From assembly GCA_027067055.1 (NCBI GenBank), contig JAMOMK010000101.1, positions 18,340 through 82,339 on the forward strand: a DNA stretch of 64,000 bases. Reading direction: 5' to 3'. This stretch comes from Lysobacterales bacterium (GTDB lineage Bacteria > Pseudomonadota > Gammaproteobacteria > Xanthomonadales > Marinicellaceae). Below are positions 38,546 to 47,517 of the stretch, one piece after another. Position 1 is the first letter of the stretch. Each line of letters starts with the position of its first letter. The notes under the pieces were generated by a model. It did not search any database, had not been told where the DNA came from, and saw only the letters and a program-made list of their open reading frames with translations. The position numbers were made by a program, and so were the translations under genes.

Positions 38546-39132
38546 GAGGCATCCTCTTTAGATGTGGCATTCGCTCTTTTCTTACCGTTAAGCATGCTGA
38601 CCACTAAATTTTCTTTGTGTTGGTAACTGGCAGAAATGACTCCCAAAATATGTAGAACAATTAAAAACAAGGTAAAGTTGGCAAAAAATTCATGGATTTC
38701 TTCAATATCATGGGCTGTGGATTTACTCACTTCCATCATCACACCAGCCAACGGCCCTGAAAATTCCCCAACTCCATAAAGCATTAGACCAAATAAAGTT
38801 GTCATGAGTAAACTAAAAATTAAAGCCAAAACCATCATCGCTCCAGCTGGGTTGTGCCCAATATAACGTTTGGCTGAGTGGTTTTTAATGTCTTTGATAT
38901 AAGAAAGGGCAGTGGATGGTTTCACCACGAAACTATTGAATCGAGCGTATCGACTCCCGATAAATCCCCAGATTAAGCGAAAAATAATTAAGCCTAAGAT
39001 GACATACCCCGCAATCACGTGTACGTCCTGATAATCATCTTCCGTTAAATAAGCAATAGCAAACGAAGTCACTAAGCTCCAATGAAAAACACGCACTAAG
39101 ACATCCCAGACTTTAACTGTATCTTGTGTCAT
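38542..39132 (-). CDS. Cytochrome b561 domain protein
   Basis: A 196-residue inner-membrane cytochrome with four helices. Histidines in 'RVFHWSLV', 'DVHVIAGYVILG' and 'EIHEFFANFTLFLIVLHILGV' fit the haem-b ligand pattern. It should take electrons from the quinone pool to the periplasmic di-haem and DUF1924 cytochromes. It is the first gene of the cluster whose last two genes are the response regulator and kinase, so the module carries its own regulation. Confidence 0.85.
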   Translation of the reverse strand: MTQDTVKVWDVLVRVFHWSLVTSFAIAYLTEDDYQDVHVIAGYVILGLIIFRLIWGFIGSRYARFNSFVVKPSTALSYIKDIKNHSAKRYIGHNPAGAMMVLALIFSLLMTTLFGLMLYGVGEFSGPLAGVMMEVSKSTAHDIEEIHEFFANFTLFLIVLHILGVISASYQHKENLVVSMLNGKKRANATSKEDAS

Positions 39133-39214
39133 AAACTACCTCAATTATTAAATAAGGGCAGTTTAAATCACCGAGCTGAAATCAAGCTGAAATTAAAATT
39201 GTAGAAGGTTGATT

Positions 39215-39646
39215 TTAAAAATAGATTACTTTTACTTTAACAAATTTATTAGTTTCAAGTAAAAATTGTGCTTTTTTAAAGTTGGGTTTATGTCTGAATC
39301 CGATTGATTCGAAATTACTAAAACCAATGCCTTCTTTGGGTAGGACAAAGCCTTTATCAATTTTGCCATCTTTGTTTTCATCATGGAGTATATTGACCGC
39401 ATAATTTCCCTTGGGTAAGTTGTTAAAAATCACACTGGCTGTTTTATTTTCAATAGTGCTTTTCTGTTGCAAAAGATAATGAGTAAAGTGTTCATCTGGT
39501 ATGCTGCCATCTTTATTGTACAAAGAAAATTGGACAACTCCTGTAGAATTACGTAAATCTTCAACTTGCACTGTTAATGTATAATTTAAATCTTGCGAGT
39601 TAATGCTGCTGGCAAACAGAATTATTAATAATAAAGAATTCTTCAC
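39215..39646 (-). CDS. DUF2141 periplasmic protein
   Basis: A 143-residue exported protein with a signal peptide (1-17) and the DUF2141 beta-sandwich pattern 'VQVEDLRNSTGVVQFSLYNKDG', 'NLPKGNYAVNILHDENKDGKIDKG' and 'EGIGFSNFES'. The 'DENKDGKID' loop resembles a calcium-binding loop. It is the last gene of the four-gene TetR operon and overlaps the membrane-protein gene by four bases. The function is unknown. Confidence 0.82.
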   Translation of the reverse strand: MKNSLLLIILFASSINSQDLNYTLTVQVEDLRNSTGVVQFSLYNKDGSIPDEHFTHYLLQQKSTIENKTASVIFNNLPKGNYAVNILHDENKDGKIDKGFVLPKEGIGFSNFESIGFRHKPNFKKAQFLLETNKFVKVKVIYF

Positions 39647-40038
39647 AATAAAGTTGCCTTTTTAGGAATAACAAAATAAGCCAGTAAAGTAAATACTGCA
39701 GTAACTGCCATTCTAAACATCATAGCGCCATAAGTTTTGACTTCATAGATACCACCGTTATCAATGTAAATGGTAAAATAGGCAAAAACAAGTATCAATA
39801 ATGAAAGTGCCAGCCCTAATAATAATGATGTCCAACCCTTTTGTTTGATAAAACCATAAACGGCAACAAAGTAAACCAAACTGCATATCAGGTTGGTGAC
39901 CACTATAAACAGAACATAGTTGCCTTGAGAAGCGCGGACATCAAATAGATCAAAAATTACCGAGGTACTTAAAAAAAAAGTTAAGGACGCAAAGGCAAGT
40001 AGAGGTAGTGCAAATAGGTAAGGGAGGTATTTTTTCAT
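39643..40038 (-). CDS. Small membrane protein, four helices (unknown)
   Basis: A 131-residue integral membrane protein with four predicted helices (about 7-27, 43-63, 71-91, 106-126). I recognise no family. It lies two bases from the TetR gene and overlaps the DUF2141 gene. It is probably part of the TetR operon and may take part in envelope stress. Confidence 0.55.
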   Translation of the reverse strand: MKKYLPYLFALPLLAFASLTFFLSTSVIFDLFDVRASQGNYVLFIVVTNLICSLVYFVAVYGFIKQKGWTSLLLGLALSLLILVFAYFTIYIDNGGIYEVKTYGAMMFRMAVTAVFTLLAYFVIPKKATLL

Positions 40039-40040
40039 AG

Positions 40041-40628
40041 TTAGCTCATTAGGGTTAAAAGGGTTTGTATGTGTTTATCGCCTTCTTTTTTTAGATTAAA
40101 TTGAAATTCATCCATACGCCACTTAAACATCATCAACCGAAAGGTTCCCATAACAATATGAATTAATTGTTTGGTATTAACTTTGTCAGTAAAATCTCCT
40201 TGTTTTTGTCCTGCTTTAATAATGGGCATTAAGTGTTTGTACTTAACTGCCATGATTTTTTTAATTGCTATGTTAATTTCTTTCGATTCTTCCATTAGAC
40301 CATCTGAAAAGGCAGCAACCACGAAGTGTGAGTGACTTGAAAAGAAATCAAACTGTGAGCTGAACATGGCAACAAATTGTTCAATAGGTGTGTTTTTAGA
40401 TTTAATAGCTTCACCTAGTCTATTATCCATATCATGTTCCATATAGGCCAACATGGCTTCAACAATTTTCCCTTTGCTTTTGAAATGTCGGTACAAGGCA
40501 CTTTCCGAAAACTTCATTTCTAAAGCGAGGTTTTTAGTGGTAAGCCCACTAATACCTGACTTGGAAAGAATCTTACCCGCACAATCGACAATTTCTTGCT
40601 GTCGTTTACTTATTTTAAATTCTTGCAT
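40041..40628 (-). CDS. TetR/AcrR family regulator of the RND/Ybh regulon
   Basis: A 195-residue TetR protein with helix-turn-helix 'LTTKNLALEMKFSESALYRHFKSKGKIVEAML' (residues 29-60) and a helical sensor domain. Its operon starts at a promoter containing the palindrome AGTGAATGTTCAC, which also precedes two other operons in this window, so it is the obvious candidate for the protein that binds it. It lies in tandem with the membrane genes and opposite the RND pump. Confidence 0.85.
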   Translation of the reverse strand: MQEFKISKRQQEIVDCAGKILSKSGISGLTTKNLALEMKFSESALYRHFKSKGKIVEAMLAYMEHDMDNRLGEAIKSKNTPIEQFVAMFSSQFDFFSSHSHFVVAAFSDGLMEESKEINIAIKKIMAVKYKHLMPIIKAGQKQGDFTDKVNTKQLIHIVMGTFRLMMFKWRMDEFQFNLKKEGDKHIQTLLTLMS

Positions 40629-40631
40629 TGA

Positions 40632-41042
40632 TTAATCCTGTAAATTTTTCATCTTTAAAAAAGACAATCCTAACCACACAACGGAAATTGTCATGCAAAT
40701 AGCGCCAATTAAGACCAAAATAGGTGGAAAGCCAAGGTAAACTTCAGCCAATATACCAATAGGCATTAATAGGCCAGTTAAAGCTAACCATGATATGGCT
40801 TTTACATGCTTGAGTTTGTCATGGAATCTTAATAAGAAATAGCCAATCAAAAGGTTTAGAAAAGCAAATAAATTACCGTGCACATGTGCCAGTCGAGTTT
40901 CAAAATGTTTTCCTATTGAATAGGCATTGGCCCACTCTTCTTTTCCTGGAGCAAAGTCTCGTAAATAGATCAAAAAGAACCCATATGCCATAAAAAAGCC
41001 CATGGTTAAAAAACCAATTGCAATGTTGTTTTTGCCGTTCAT
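40632..41042 (-). CDS. Membrane protein with four helices (unknown)
   Basis: A 136-residue integral membrane protein with helices at about 8-26, 53-71, 82-101 and 109-127. 'LAHVHGNLFAFLNLLIGYFLL' puts two histidines in a helix, perhaps a metal or haem site. I recognise no family. It is the first gene of the TetR operon, directly behind the shared operator. Confidence 0.5.
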   Translation of the reverse strand: MNGKNNIAIGFLTMGFFMAYGFFLIYLRDFAPGKEEWANAYSIGKHFETRLAHVHGNLFAFLNLLIGYFLLRFHDKLKHVKAISWLALTGLLMPIGILAEVYLGFPPILVLIGAICMTISVVWLGLSFLKMKNLQD

Positions 41043-41064
41043 AATTATTTCCTCTTTAAAAGTT

Positions 41065-41092
41065 AGTGAATGTTCACAAACTTCACTATAAT
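41065..41092. promoter_or_regulatory. Divergent promoter with TetR operator (site C)
   Basis: AGTGAATGTTCACA (41065-41078) differs from sites A and B by one base. On the plus strand TATAAT (41087-41092) is the -10 for the RND operon. On the minus strand TATAGT (41090-41085) serves the TetR operon. The palindrome lies just downstream of the minus-strand -10 and in the -35 region of the plus-strand promoter, so one repressor could close both. Confidence 0.75.
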
Positions 41093-41121
41093 CCTTGATT
41101 TTAATCTTTGCAAGTGATTTA

Positions 41122-42525
41122 ATGAAAAAAGTTAAAAATCATTCAATGGCTAAGAACATGAAAAAAATACTTAAAAAACTTCCGATTTTACCTATTATCA
41201 TAGCAGTGGCGGTTGCCATTGTTGTGATAGCCGTAAAAACAAAAGCCCCGATAGAACACGAGGAATTAGGTTATCCGCAAAAAGCAGTTGAGGTGATTAC
41301 CACAGAAAAGATTCCATTTCGCGCACGTGTGATGGCGTTTGGTAATGTTGAGCCCTCTGTGTTAATGAAAGCAAAAGCAGAAGTCAGTGGTAAAATAGTC
41401 TATATTCACCCAGATTTAAAACAAGGGGCAAGTCTTAAAAAAGGTACTGTGGTTTTGCGGGTTGAACCCACCACTTATGAAATCTCACTGAATCAAAGTA
41501 AGGCAGGCTTAGCTGGCAGTAAATCTTCTTTGGCGCAATTGGTTGCCGAAGAAAACAGTGCCAAAGGTGCGTTGAAAATTGCCAATGAAAAATTAGAGTT
41601 TGAACGTCAGGAATTGGCTCGAATGCAATCTATGTGGGATAAAAAACTCATCGCTCGCACGACTTTAGATAAAGAAGAAAAAAATGTTTTATCACTTGAA
41701 CAGCAAGTTCAAGATATCGAAGGCAAGTTATCAGCCTTTGCCAGTCGCAAAGCAGCGGTTGTTGCCAAAATAAACCAGTCCAAGTCTTTAGTCAACAAAG
41801 GCAAAGATTCTTTGGGTCGCACCGAAGTGACTCTGCCATTTGATGCGCGTATTGGTCAAGTGTTTGTTGAAAATGGTGAATTTACAGCCATTGGTGGTGT
41901 TTTATTTGAAGCTTTAGGAGTTCAGGCGGTTGAGATTAATGCGCAATTGCCACTCAGGCAGTTTAGAGCCTTAGTTTCGGATTTGTTTGATGGGGAAAAT
42001 ACCTCATTAAGTTTGCAAAATCCTGAGGTAATGCAATTGGCGATTAAAAATATGAATTTAGAAGCCCGTGTGCGTTTGGTTAGCAATGCCAGTGATCAGT
42101 CGCAGTGGCAAGGTGAGTTGATTCGTTTAAGTGAATCGGTTGATCCCAGTCGCGATACTCTGGGTTTGGTTGTGGTGGTGAACAACCCTTATGAAAAAGT
42201 GATTCCCGGTATTCGTCCTCCTTTACTCAAGGGCATGTACACTTCGGTTGAGTTTTTTGCACCAAGCAAACCCACTTTGGTTATCCCACGAAAAGCCGTG
42301 CATCAAGGGCGTGTGTATGTAGCAATGTCGGATAATACCTTGGATATTCGTCCCATTGAAATTGCCTATTCTCAAGGTGATTTAGTGGTCATTAAAAATG
42401 GATTAAACGAAGGTGAGCAGCTAATTGTTAGCGATGTTATTCCTGTTATGCAAGGTTTACCAGTAAAGCAAATGATAGTTGAAGATTATGCCAATGAATT
42501 GATAAAACAAGCTGCTGGAGAGTAA
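41122..42525 (+). CDS. RND efflux membrane fusion protein
   Basis: A 467-residue adaptor with an N-terminal membrane anchor (about 20-38), lipoyl-like region 'GNVEPSVLMKAKAEVSGKIVYIHPDLKQGASLKKGTVVLRVEP', a long helical hairpin (about 135-210) and a C-terminal barrel. The start is uncertain: ATG 41122, 41146 and 41158 are all possible and none has a strong RBS; I chose the first ATG after the -10 box. It pairs with the pump gene two bases downstream. Confidence 0.83.
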   Translation: MKKVKNHSMAKNMKKILKKLPILPIIIAVAVAIVVIAVKTKAPIEHEELGYPQKAVEVITTEKIPFRARVMAFGNVEPSVLMKAKAEVSGKIVYIHPDLKQGASLKKGTVVLRVEPTTYEISLNQSKAGLAGSKSSLAQLVAEENSAKGALKIANEKLEFERQELARMQSMWDKKLIARTTLDKEEKNVLSLEQQVQDIEGKLSAFASRKAAVVAKINQSKSLVNKGKDSLGRTEVTLPFDARIGQVFVENGEFTAIGGVLFEALGVQAVEINAQLPLRQFRALVSDLFDGENTSLSLQNPEVMQLAIKNMNLEARVRLVSNASDQSQWQGELIRLSESVDPSRDTLGLVVVVNNPYEKVIPGIRPPLLKGMYTSVEFFAPSKPTLVIPRKAVHQGRVYVAMSDNTLDIRPIEIAYSQGDLVVIKNGLNEGEQLIVSDVIPVMQGLPVKQMIVEDYANELIKQAAGE

Positions 42526-42527
42526 TA

Positions 42528-45500
42528 ATGATTCGTTATTTCATAAAACATCCAACAGCGGGCAATATACTGATGATGGCAATTGTTGCCATTGGAATTG
42601 CTTCATTGGCAAGCTTGAATAAAGAATCGTTTCCTTTACTCAAACCCAGCAAAGTCCAAGTCAAAATGATTTATCCTGGTGCGAACCCAAATGATGTCGA
42701 AGATGCCATTTGTAATCGCTTAGAAGATGCCACCGATGGCATCAGTTTTCTTAAGGAGCAAACCTGTGATGCACGTGATAATATCGCAATATTTACATTG
42801 GAAATGCAAGAAGCTGGCAACATAGAAGACTTTTATAACGACATCAAAGCCGCAGTTGATGGCGTACAAGATTTTCCTGATGAAACTGAAGACCCAACCA
42901 TAGTTGAACTGGGTCGTGTCAGCCCTGTTGCCAATGTCGCCATTACTTCACGAGGGTTAACTAACGCAGAACTCAAAGCCTTAACCGAAGAATACCGCGA
43001 TAAGTTACTGTCTAATTCGAAAATACCCATCGTTACTGTCGGTGGATTTTCTACCCACCAATTGCATGTGTTAATTGATCCAAATGTGCTATTGAAATAC
43101 AAATTAAGTGTACAAGATATTGCTAATCTTATAGCAGCACAAGGCGTTGATTTACCTGCTGGCTTGTTAGAAGCTGATGAAAAATCTTATCAAATTCGTT
43201 TTGACAATATCCGTAAAACTGCACAAGAACTATCTGACTTAGTTATTATGAACACAAAAGGTGGTGCTGAAATTACTGTAGGCGATATTGCTACAATAAA
43301 AGATACTTTTGAAAACAAGGAAGATCGAATTGAGTTGAATGGCAAGCGTGCAGGCTTGTTAAAGGTGAGCAAGAATACCACTGATGATATTTTAAAAGTC
43401 TATGCTGCCATTGAAGAATTTGTAAAAATAGAAAACAATATTCTGCCACAATCAACGCAACTCACCATTACCCAAGATGGTGCGGCTCTAGTTAAAGACA
43501 GGTTAAAACTATTAATCACCAATGGTTGGCAAGGTCTAATATTGGCATCATTGGTGCTGTTTATGTTCTTTACTTGGCGTTACACCTTCTGGGTGGCAGT
43601 GGGATTGCCAGTTTCATTTTTGGGTGGGCTTGCTATGATGGTGTTTTTTGGTGTGACTATTAACATGATTTCCATGATTGCCTTATTGATGGCGATTGGT
43701 ATATTGATGGATGATGCTATTGTGCTCTCGGAAAGTATTGCTCACGAATACAAAAAAGGTTTGTCGCCAATGGAAGCGGCAATTGCAGGAACCCAGCGTG
43801 TTTTAGCTGGCGTATTTGCATCCTTTTTAACTTCGGCTTTTTTGTTTGGTTCGTTATTAATGATGAAAGGTGACATGGGACAAATTCTAGGCGTGTTGCC
43901 CGTTGTGTTATTATCGGTTTTAACTGTTAGTTTGATTGAAGCCTTTTTAGTATTGCCACACCATTTGATGCATTCTTTGCAACATTCGCATGAGAAACAA
44001 CCACATCGGTTACGTGTAAAATTTGAAGCCATGTTTGAAAGATGGCGTGAAAAAATGGGCAAAGCCGCTGATTTTGCCATATCTTATCGTTATGTTACCG
44101 TGGGTTTAGCAATTGCCATGTTGGTTTTTTCAGTTGGGTTAATTGCCACAGGTACGGTTAAATTTAAAGCTTTTCCTGATATGGAAGGCAATACAGTTGA
44201 TGCCCAAATACTGTTGCCACAAGGCACGCCATTGGAAGAAACTGAAAAGGTCATGGCAAAATTATTGGTATCTTTGGATAAAACAGTTAAAGAATTTAAT
44301 AAAAATGAAAAAGAGCCTTTAGTAAAAAATGTACAGCTAAGTTACGGTGTTCACGGACAAGTGCCTGAAAATGGAACACATTTAGCTACCATCTCTTTAG
44401 ATTTGCTCAATACTGAGAAGCGTAACACCACAATTGCTGAGCTTACCCGTACATGGAAAGAAAACAGTGGTGATATTCCCAGTGTATTGAGTATATTATT
44501 TCGTGAACCCAAAGTCGGACCCGCAGGACGAGCCATCGAAATTCGCTTAAGCGGTGAAGATTTGGATCGTGTGTCTCAAGCCTCATGGGCCTTGCAAAAT
44601 TGGCTTCGTGGTTATGATGGTGTTAATAATCTCATTGATGATATGCGCCCAGGCAAACCGCAATTTACCGTCGAGCTGAAGCATGGAGCTTTGGCATCTG
44701 GCATAGATGCACGTAGTATCGCTACACAATTACGTGCGGCTTATCAAGGCGTTAAAGTGGATGAAATTTACCACAAAGGTGAATCCTATGAAATCATTAC
44801 CAAACTCGAAAGTGAAAAAGGCAAGGAACTGAGAGACTTTGATAATTTGTCCATCTTTACCCGCACAGGCAATCCCATTCCGTTAACAAGTATTGCAACT
44901 ATAGTTGAAAAAAGAGAACCTGCACGAATCGGTCGCATTAATCACCAACGCACGGTTACCATCTTTGGCGATGTGGATGCCGAGATTGCCAATACTTCCG
45001 AAGTGGTTAACGGCACAATTCAAAACATACTGCCAAAACTCAAACAACAATTCCCTGATGTAAAAGTTACTTTTAAGGGCGAGGTTGAAAACGGCACAGA
45101 AACCAAACTATCCATACTCACAGGTTTTGGACTCGGAGCCATCGGTGTGTTTTTACTGTTATCACTGATCTTTAGAAATTACCGAGAACCCGCCATAGTT
45201 ATGCTCAATATTCCCCTCGCGCTTATCGGCGCCATCTGGGGGCACCTTATCATGGGCTTGGATTTCACACTGCCCAGTATGATTGGCTTTGTGTCATTAG
45301 CAGGAATAGTGGTCAATGATTCTATCCTACTGGTTATCTTCGTCAAAAACCACGTCGAAGATGGTATGAGCTTCCATGAAGCCGCAGGCCAAGCCGTCCG
45401 TGATAGATTTCGTGCAATATTTTTAACCTCCGCCACAACCGTAGCAGGCATGGTGCCACTACTATTTGAAACCAGTACCCAAGCCTTAATTCTTGTACCA

Positions 45501-45629
45501 TTGGTCACAAGTATCGTCTTCGGTATGCTCACCTCTACCATGCTCGTAATGCTAGTATTGCCCTCAGTTTACGGTATTTTAGAAGACGTAGGATTTTATA
45601 AAATTAAGAAAGCCGAAGTAACAGCCTAA
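42528..45629 (+). CDS. RND efflux pump, inner-membrane subunit
   Basis: A 1033-residue RND pump (twelve helices, two large periplasmic loops) with helix 4 'ALLMAIGILMDDAIVLSESI', where the DD pair relays protons. Its N-terminus 'MIRYFIKHPTAGNILMMAIV' and the DD motif place it with the drug/solvent (HAE-type) branch rather than the metal (HME) branch. Two periplasmic cysteines ('AICNRLEDATDGISFLKEQTCDARDN') could form a disulfide. No outer-membrane factor is encoded nearby. Under site C control it is likely the TetR target. Confidence 0.88.
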   Translation: MIRYFIKHPTAGNILMMAIVAIGIASLASLNKESFPLLKPSKVQVKMIYPGANPNDVEDAICNRLEDATDGISFLKEQTCDARDNIAIFTLEMQEAGNIEDFYNDIKAAVDGVQDFPDETEDPTIVELGRVSPVANVAITSRGLTNAELKALTEEYRDKLLSNSKIPIVTVGGFSTHQLHVLIDPNVLLKYKLSVQDIANLIAAQGVDLPAGLLEADEKSYQIRFDNIRKTAQELSDLVIMNTKGGAEITVGDIATIKDTFENKEDRIELNGKRAGLLKVSKNTTDDILKVYAAIEEFVKIENNILPQSTQLTITQDGAALVKDRLKLLITNGWQGLILASLVLFMFFTWRYTFWVAVGLPVSFLGGLAMMVFFGVTINMISMIALLMAIGILMDDAIVLSESIAHEYKKGLSPMEAAIAGTQRVLAGVFASFLTSAFLFGSLLMMKGDMGQILGVLPVVLLSVLTVSLIEAFLVLPHHLMHSLQHSHEKQPHRLRVKFEAMFERWREKMGKAADFAISYRYVTVGLAIAMLVFSVGLIATGTVKFKAFPDMEGNTVDAQILLPQGTPLEETEKVMAKLLVSLDKTVKEFNKNEKEPLVKNVQLSYGVHGQVPENGTHLATISLDLLNTEKRNTTIAELTRTWKENSGDIPSVLSILFREPKVGPAGRAIEIRLSGEDLDRVSQASWALQNWLRGYDGVNNLIDDMRPGKPQFTVELKHGALASGIDARSIATQLRAAYQGVKVDEIYHKGESYEIITKLESEKGKELRDFDNLSIFTRTGNPIPLTSIATIVEKREPARIGRINHQRTVTIFGDVDAEIANTSEVVNGTIQNILPKLKQQFPDVKVTFKGEVENGTETKLSILTGFGLGAIGVFLLLSLIFRNYREPAIVMLNIPLALIGAIWGHLIMGLDFTLPSMIGFVSLAGIVVNDSILLVIFVKNHVEDGMSFHEAAGQAVRDRFRAIFLTSATTVAGMVPLLFETSTQALILVPLVTSIVFGMLTSTMLVMLVLPSVYGILEDVGFYKIKKAEVTA

Positions 45630-45660
45630 CTAGACCCAATTAAAAACACATCTGCCGTAG

Positions 45661-45682
45661 GGTGGGCTCTGCCCACCGACAG
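45661..45682 (+). terminator. Hairpin after the RND operon, dispersed-repeat type
   Basis: GGTGGGC / GCCCACC around TCT forms a 7-bp stem, and GACAGTTTTT follows, so it is a likely terminator. It shares 18 of 22 bases with the hairpin at 25721-25751. The remaining 219-bp gap to mod holds only A/T-rich sequence. Confidence 0.6.
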
Positions 45683-45848
45683 TTTTTCAGATACCGAGAT
45701 AAATGATGGGAGAATATACTTTAATTTACCTCCGTTTAATTTTTTATCAAAAAACCGCTATTTATGACTAATCACTTATTATGATTGAATTAAAAACACC
45801 TAAATGTTAAATTATTAAATCACTTCATTTACAAAGACCACAAGTATA

Positions 45849-47516
45849 ATGCCAACGCTACATTGGATAGGAAAAGAAAAAGTCGTCAACCACCACCGCG
45901 ATGTTCCCTATAAAGTCTTAGAACACCAATACGGATTTGATGCCGACAAAGGACAAAGCACAGAGCAAACAAACAGTGGCAACAAAATCATCCAAGGCGA
46001 CAATCTAGAAGCCTTAAAAAGTCTATTGCCCGAATATGAGGGCAAAATCAAATGCATCTACATCGACCCACCGTATAACACCGGCAATGAAAAGTGGGTT
46101 TACAACGACAACGTCAATCACCCCAAGATAAAAAAATGGCTAGGCGAAGTGGTTGGCAAAGACGGCGAAGACCTAAGCCGCCACGATAAATGGTTGTGCA
46201 TGATGTATCCGCGTTTAAAACTACTGCATCAACTACTTGCCGATGATGGGGCAATATTTATTTCGATTGATGACAATGAACAAGCCTATTTGAAATTATT
46301 ATGTGATGAGGTTTTTGGAAAAAAAAGTTTCTTAACTAATTTCACATGGAGAACTGATGGAAACTTTGATAATCAAGCTAAAATAAAGATTAATCATGAG
46401 TATATAAAATGCTATTGTAAAAATATTGAACTATTTGAATTTCCAGAACTTGTTGATCTTAATGTTGAAGAAAGTAGTAAAATTTTTAAAAACAAAATAG
46501 TCAACACAATAGTCAAAAATGGAATAAAGAATCCAATTAGTAAAATTACACTACCTGTTGGATTTAAAGCTGTTTTTGAAAAAGGAATAATTAAAGCCCG
46601 TGACAATGCTTTTCCATATTTTCATAATGATGCTATTGTTGAAAACTATGAACTTCAAAATAATGTTGTTATTGAAAGTGGATGGAGTTCAAAAAGAATA
46701 TTTGAGTTATATCTAAATAATGGTTTATCTCCCGTAATTGATACTAAAAATCAACTTACAGAGTTCTATCTCACTCAAAATGGAGCAATTGAAAGTATAA
46801 AGACAAGAGATAAACAAAGTCATGTAATAAGTTCTTTGATGAATATGGGAAGTACACAAAACATGAGTAATGAACTTAAAGGTATGGACATTCAGTTTTC
46901 ATTCCCTAAGCCTACAACACTTATTAAATACATTATCTCAATTTTTAACTATAAAGACTTCATCACCCTCGACTCTTTCGCAGGCTCTGGTACTACGGCT
47001 CATGCGGTATTAAACCTCAACAAACAAGACGGTGGTAACCGCAAGTTTATTTTGATTGAGATGGAGGATTATGCCGATTCTATCACTGCCGAACGAGTCA
47101 AACGGGTGGCACATGGTTATGGCGAAGGCAAAAAGGCGGTGGACGGCACGGACGGTGCTTTTGATTATTTCCAGTTGGGATTGCCTTTATTTGATATGGA
47201 GCACAACCTCAATGAGGCGGTGGGCATTGCCAAAATCCGTGAATACATTTGGTATTCAGAAACACGAAGTGCCTTTATTGAGCCAAAAGGCAGTAAAGAT
47301 TGGCATTATTTTTTAGGCAAAAAAAACCAGTCTGTTTATTATTTTATCTACCAGCAAAAAAAGCTCACTACCCTAAACTTTGATAGCCTTAGTCAGATAA
47401 AAACCAAGGGCGAACATTATATAATCTATGCCGATAATTGTTTGTTGCCCAAAGATTTTATGAAAGACAACAATATTGTCTTCAAAAAAATTCCTAGAGA
47501 CATAACGCGGTTTTGA
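45849..47516 (+). CDS. mod: Type III restriction-modification system methyltransferase (Mod)
   Basis: A 555-residue beta-class adenine-N6 methyltransferase. DPPY (Asp73-Tyr76, in 'CIYIDPPYNTGNEKW') comes before the AdoMet motif 'DSFAGSGTTAHAV' (about residue 375), the beta order. Between them is a long region, about residues 150-370, that should be the target-recognition domain. This region (about 46270-46950) is visibly more A/T-rich than the two ends of the gene. The gene begins a compact set: mod, fic (next base), res, SWIM gene. Confidence 0.88.
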   Translation: MPTLHWIGKEKVVNHHRDVPYKVLEHQYGFDADKGQSTEQTNSGNKIIQGDNLEALKSLLPEYEGKIKCIYIDPPYNTGNEKWVYNDNVNHPKIKKWLGEVVGKDGEDLSRHDKWLCMMYPRLKLLHQLLADDGAIFISIDDNEQAYLKLLCDEVFGKKSFLTNFTWRTDGNFDNQAKIKINHEYIKCYCKNIELFEFPELVDLNVEESSKIFKNKIVNTIVKNGIKNPISKITLPVGFKAVFEKGIIKARDNAFPYFHNDAIVENYELQNNVVIESGWSSKRIFELYLNNGLSPVIDTKNQLTEFYLTQNGAIESIKTRDKQSHVISSLMNMGSTQNMSNELKGMDIQFSFPKPTTLIKYIISIFNYKDFITLDSFAGSGTTAHAVLNLNKQDGGNRKFILIEMEDYADSITAERVKRVAHGYGEGKKAVDGTDGAFDYFQLGLPLFDMEHNLNEAVGIAKIREYIWYSETRSAFIEPKGSKDWHYFLGKKNQSVYYFIYQQKKLTTLNFDSLSQIKTKGEHYIIYADNCLLPKDFMKDNNIVFKKIPRDITRF

Positions 47517-47517
47517 T

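Noticed and set aside
41046..41121. Earlier start for the RND adaptor at 41095
   Set aside because: That start is a TTG right at the predicted transcription start, leaving no room for a ribosome-binding site.
45849..47516. Phase-variable simple repeats in mod
   Set aside because: No tetra- or pentanucleotide tandem tract is visible in the gene or just upstream.
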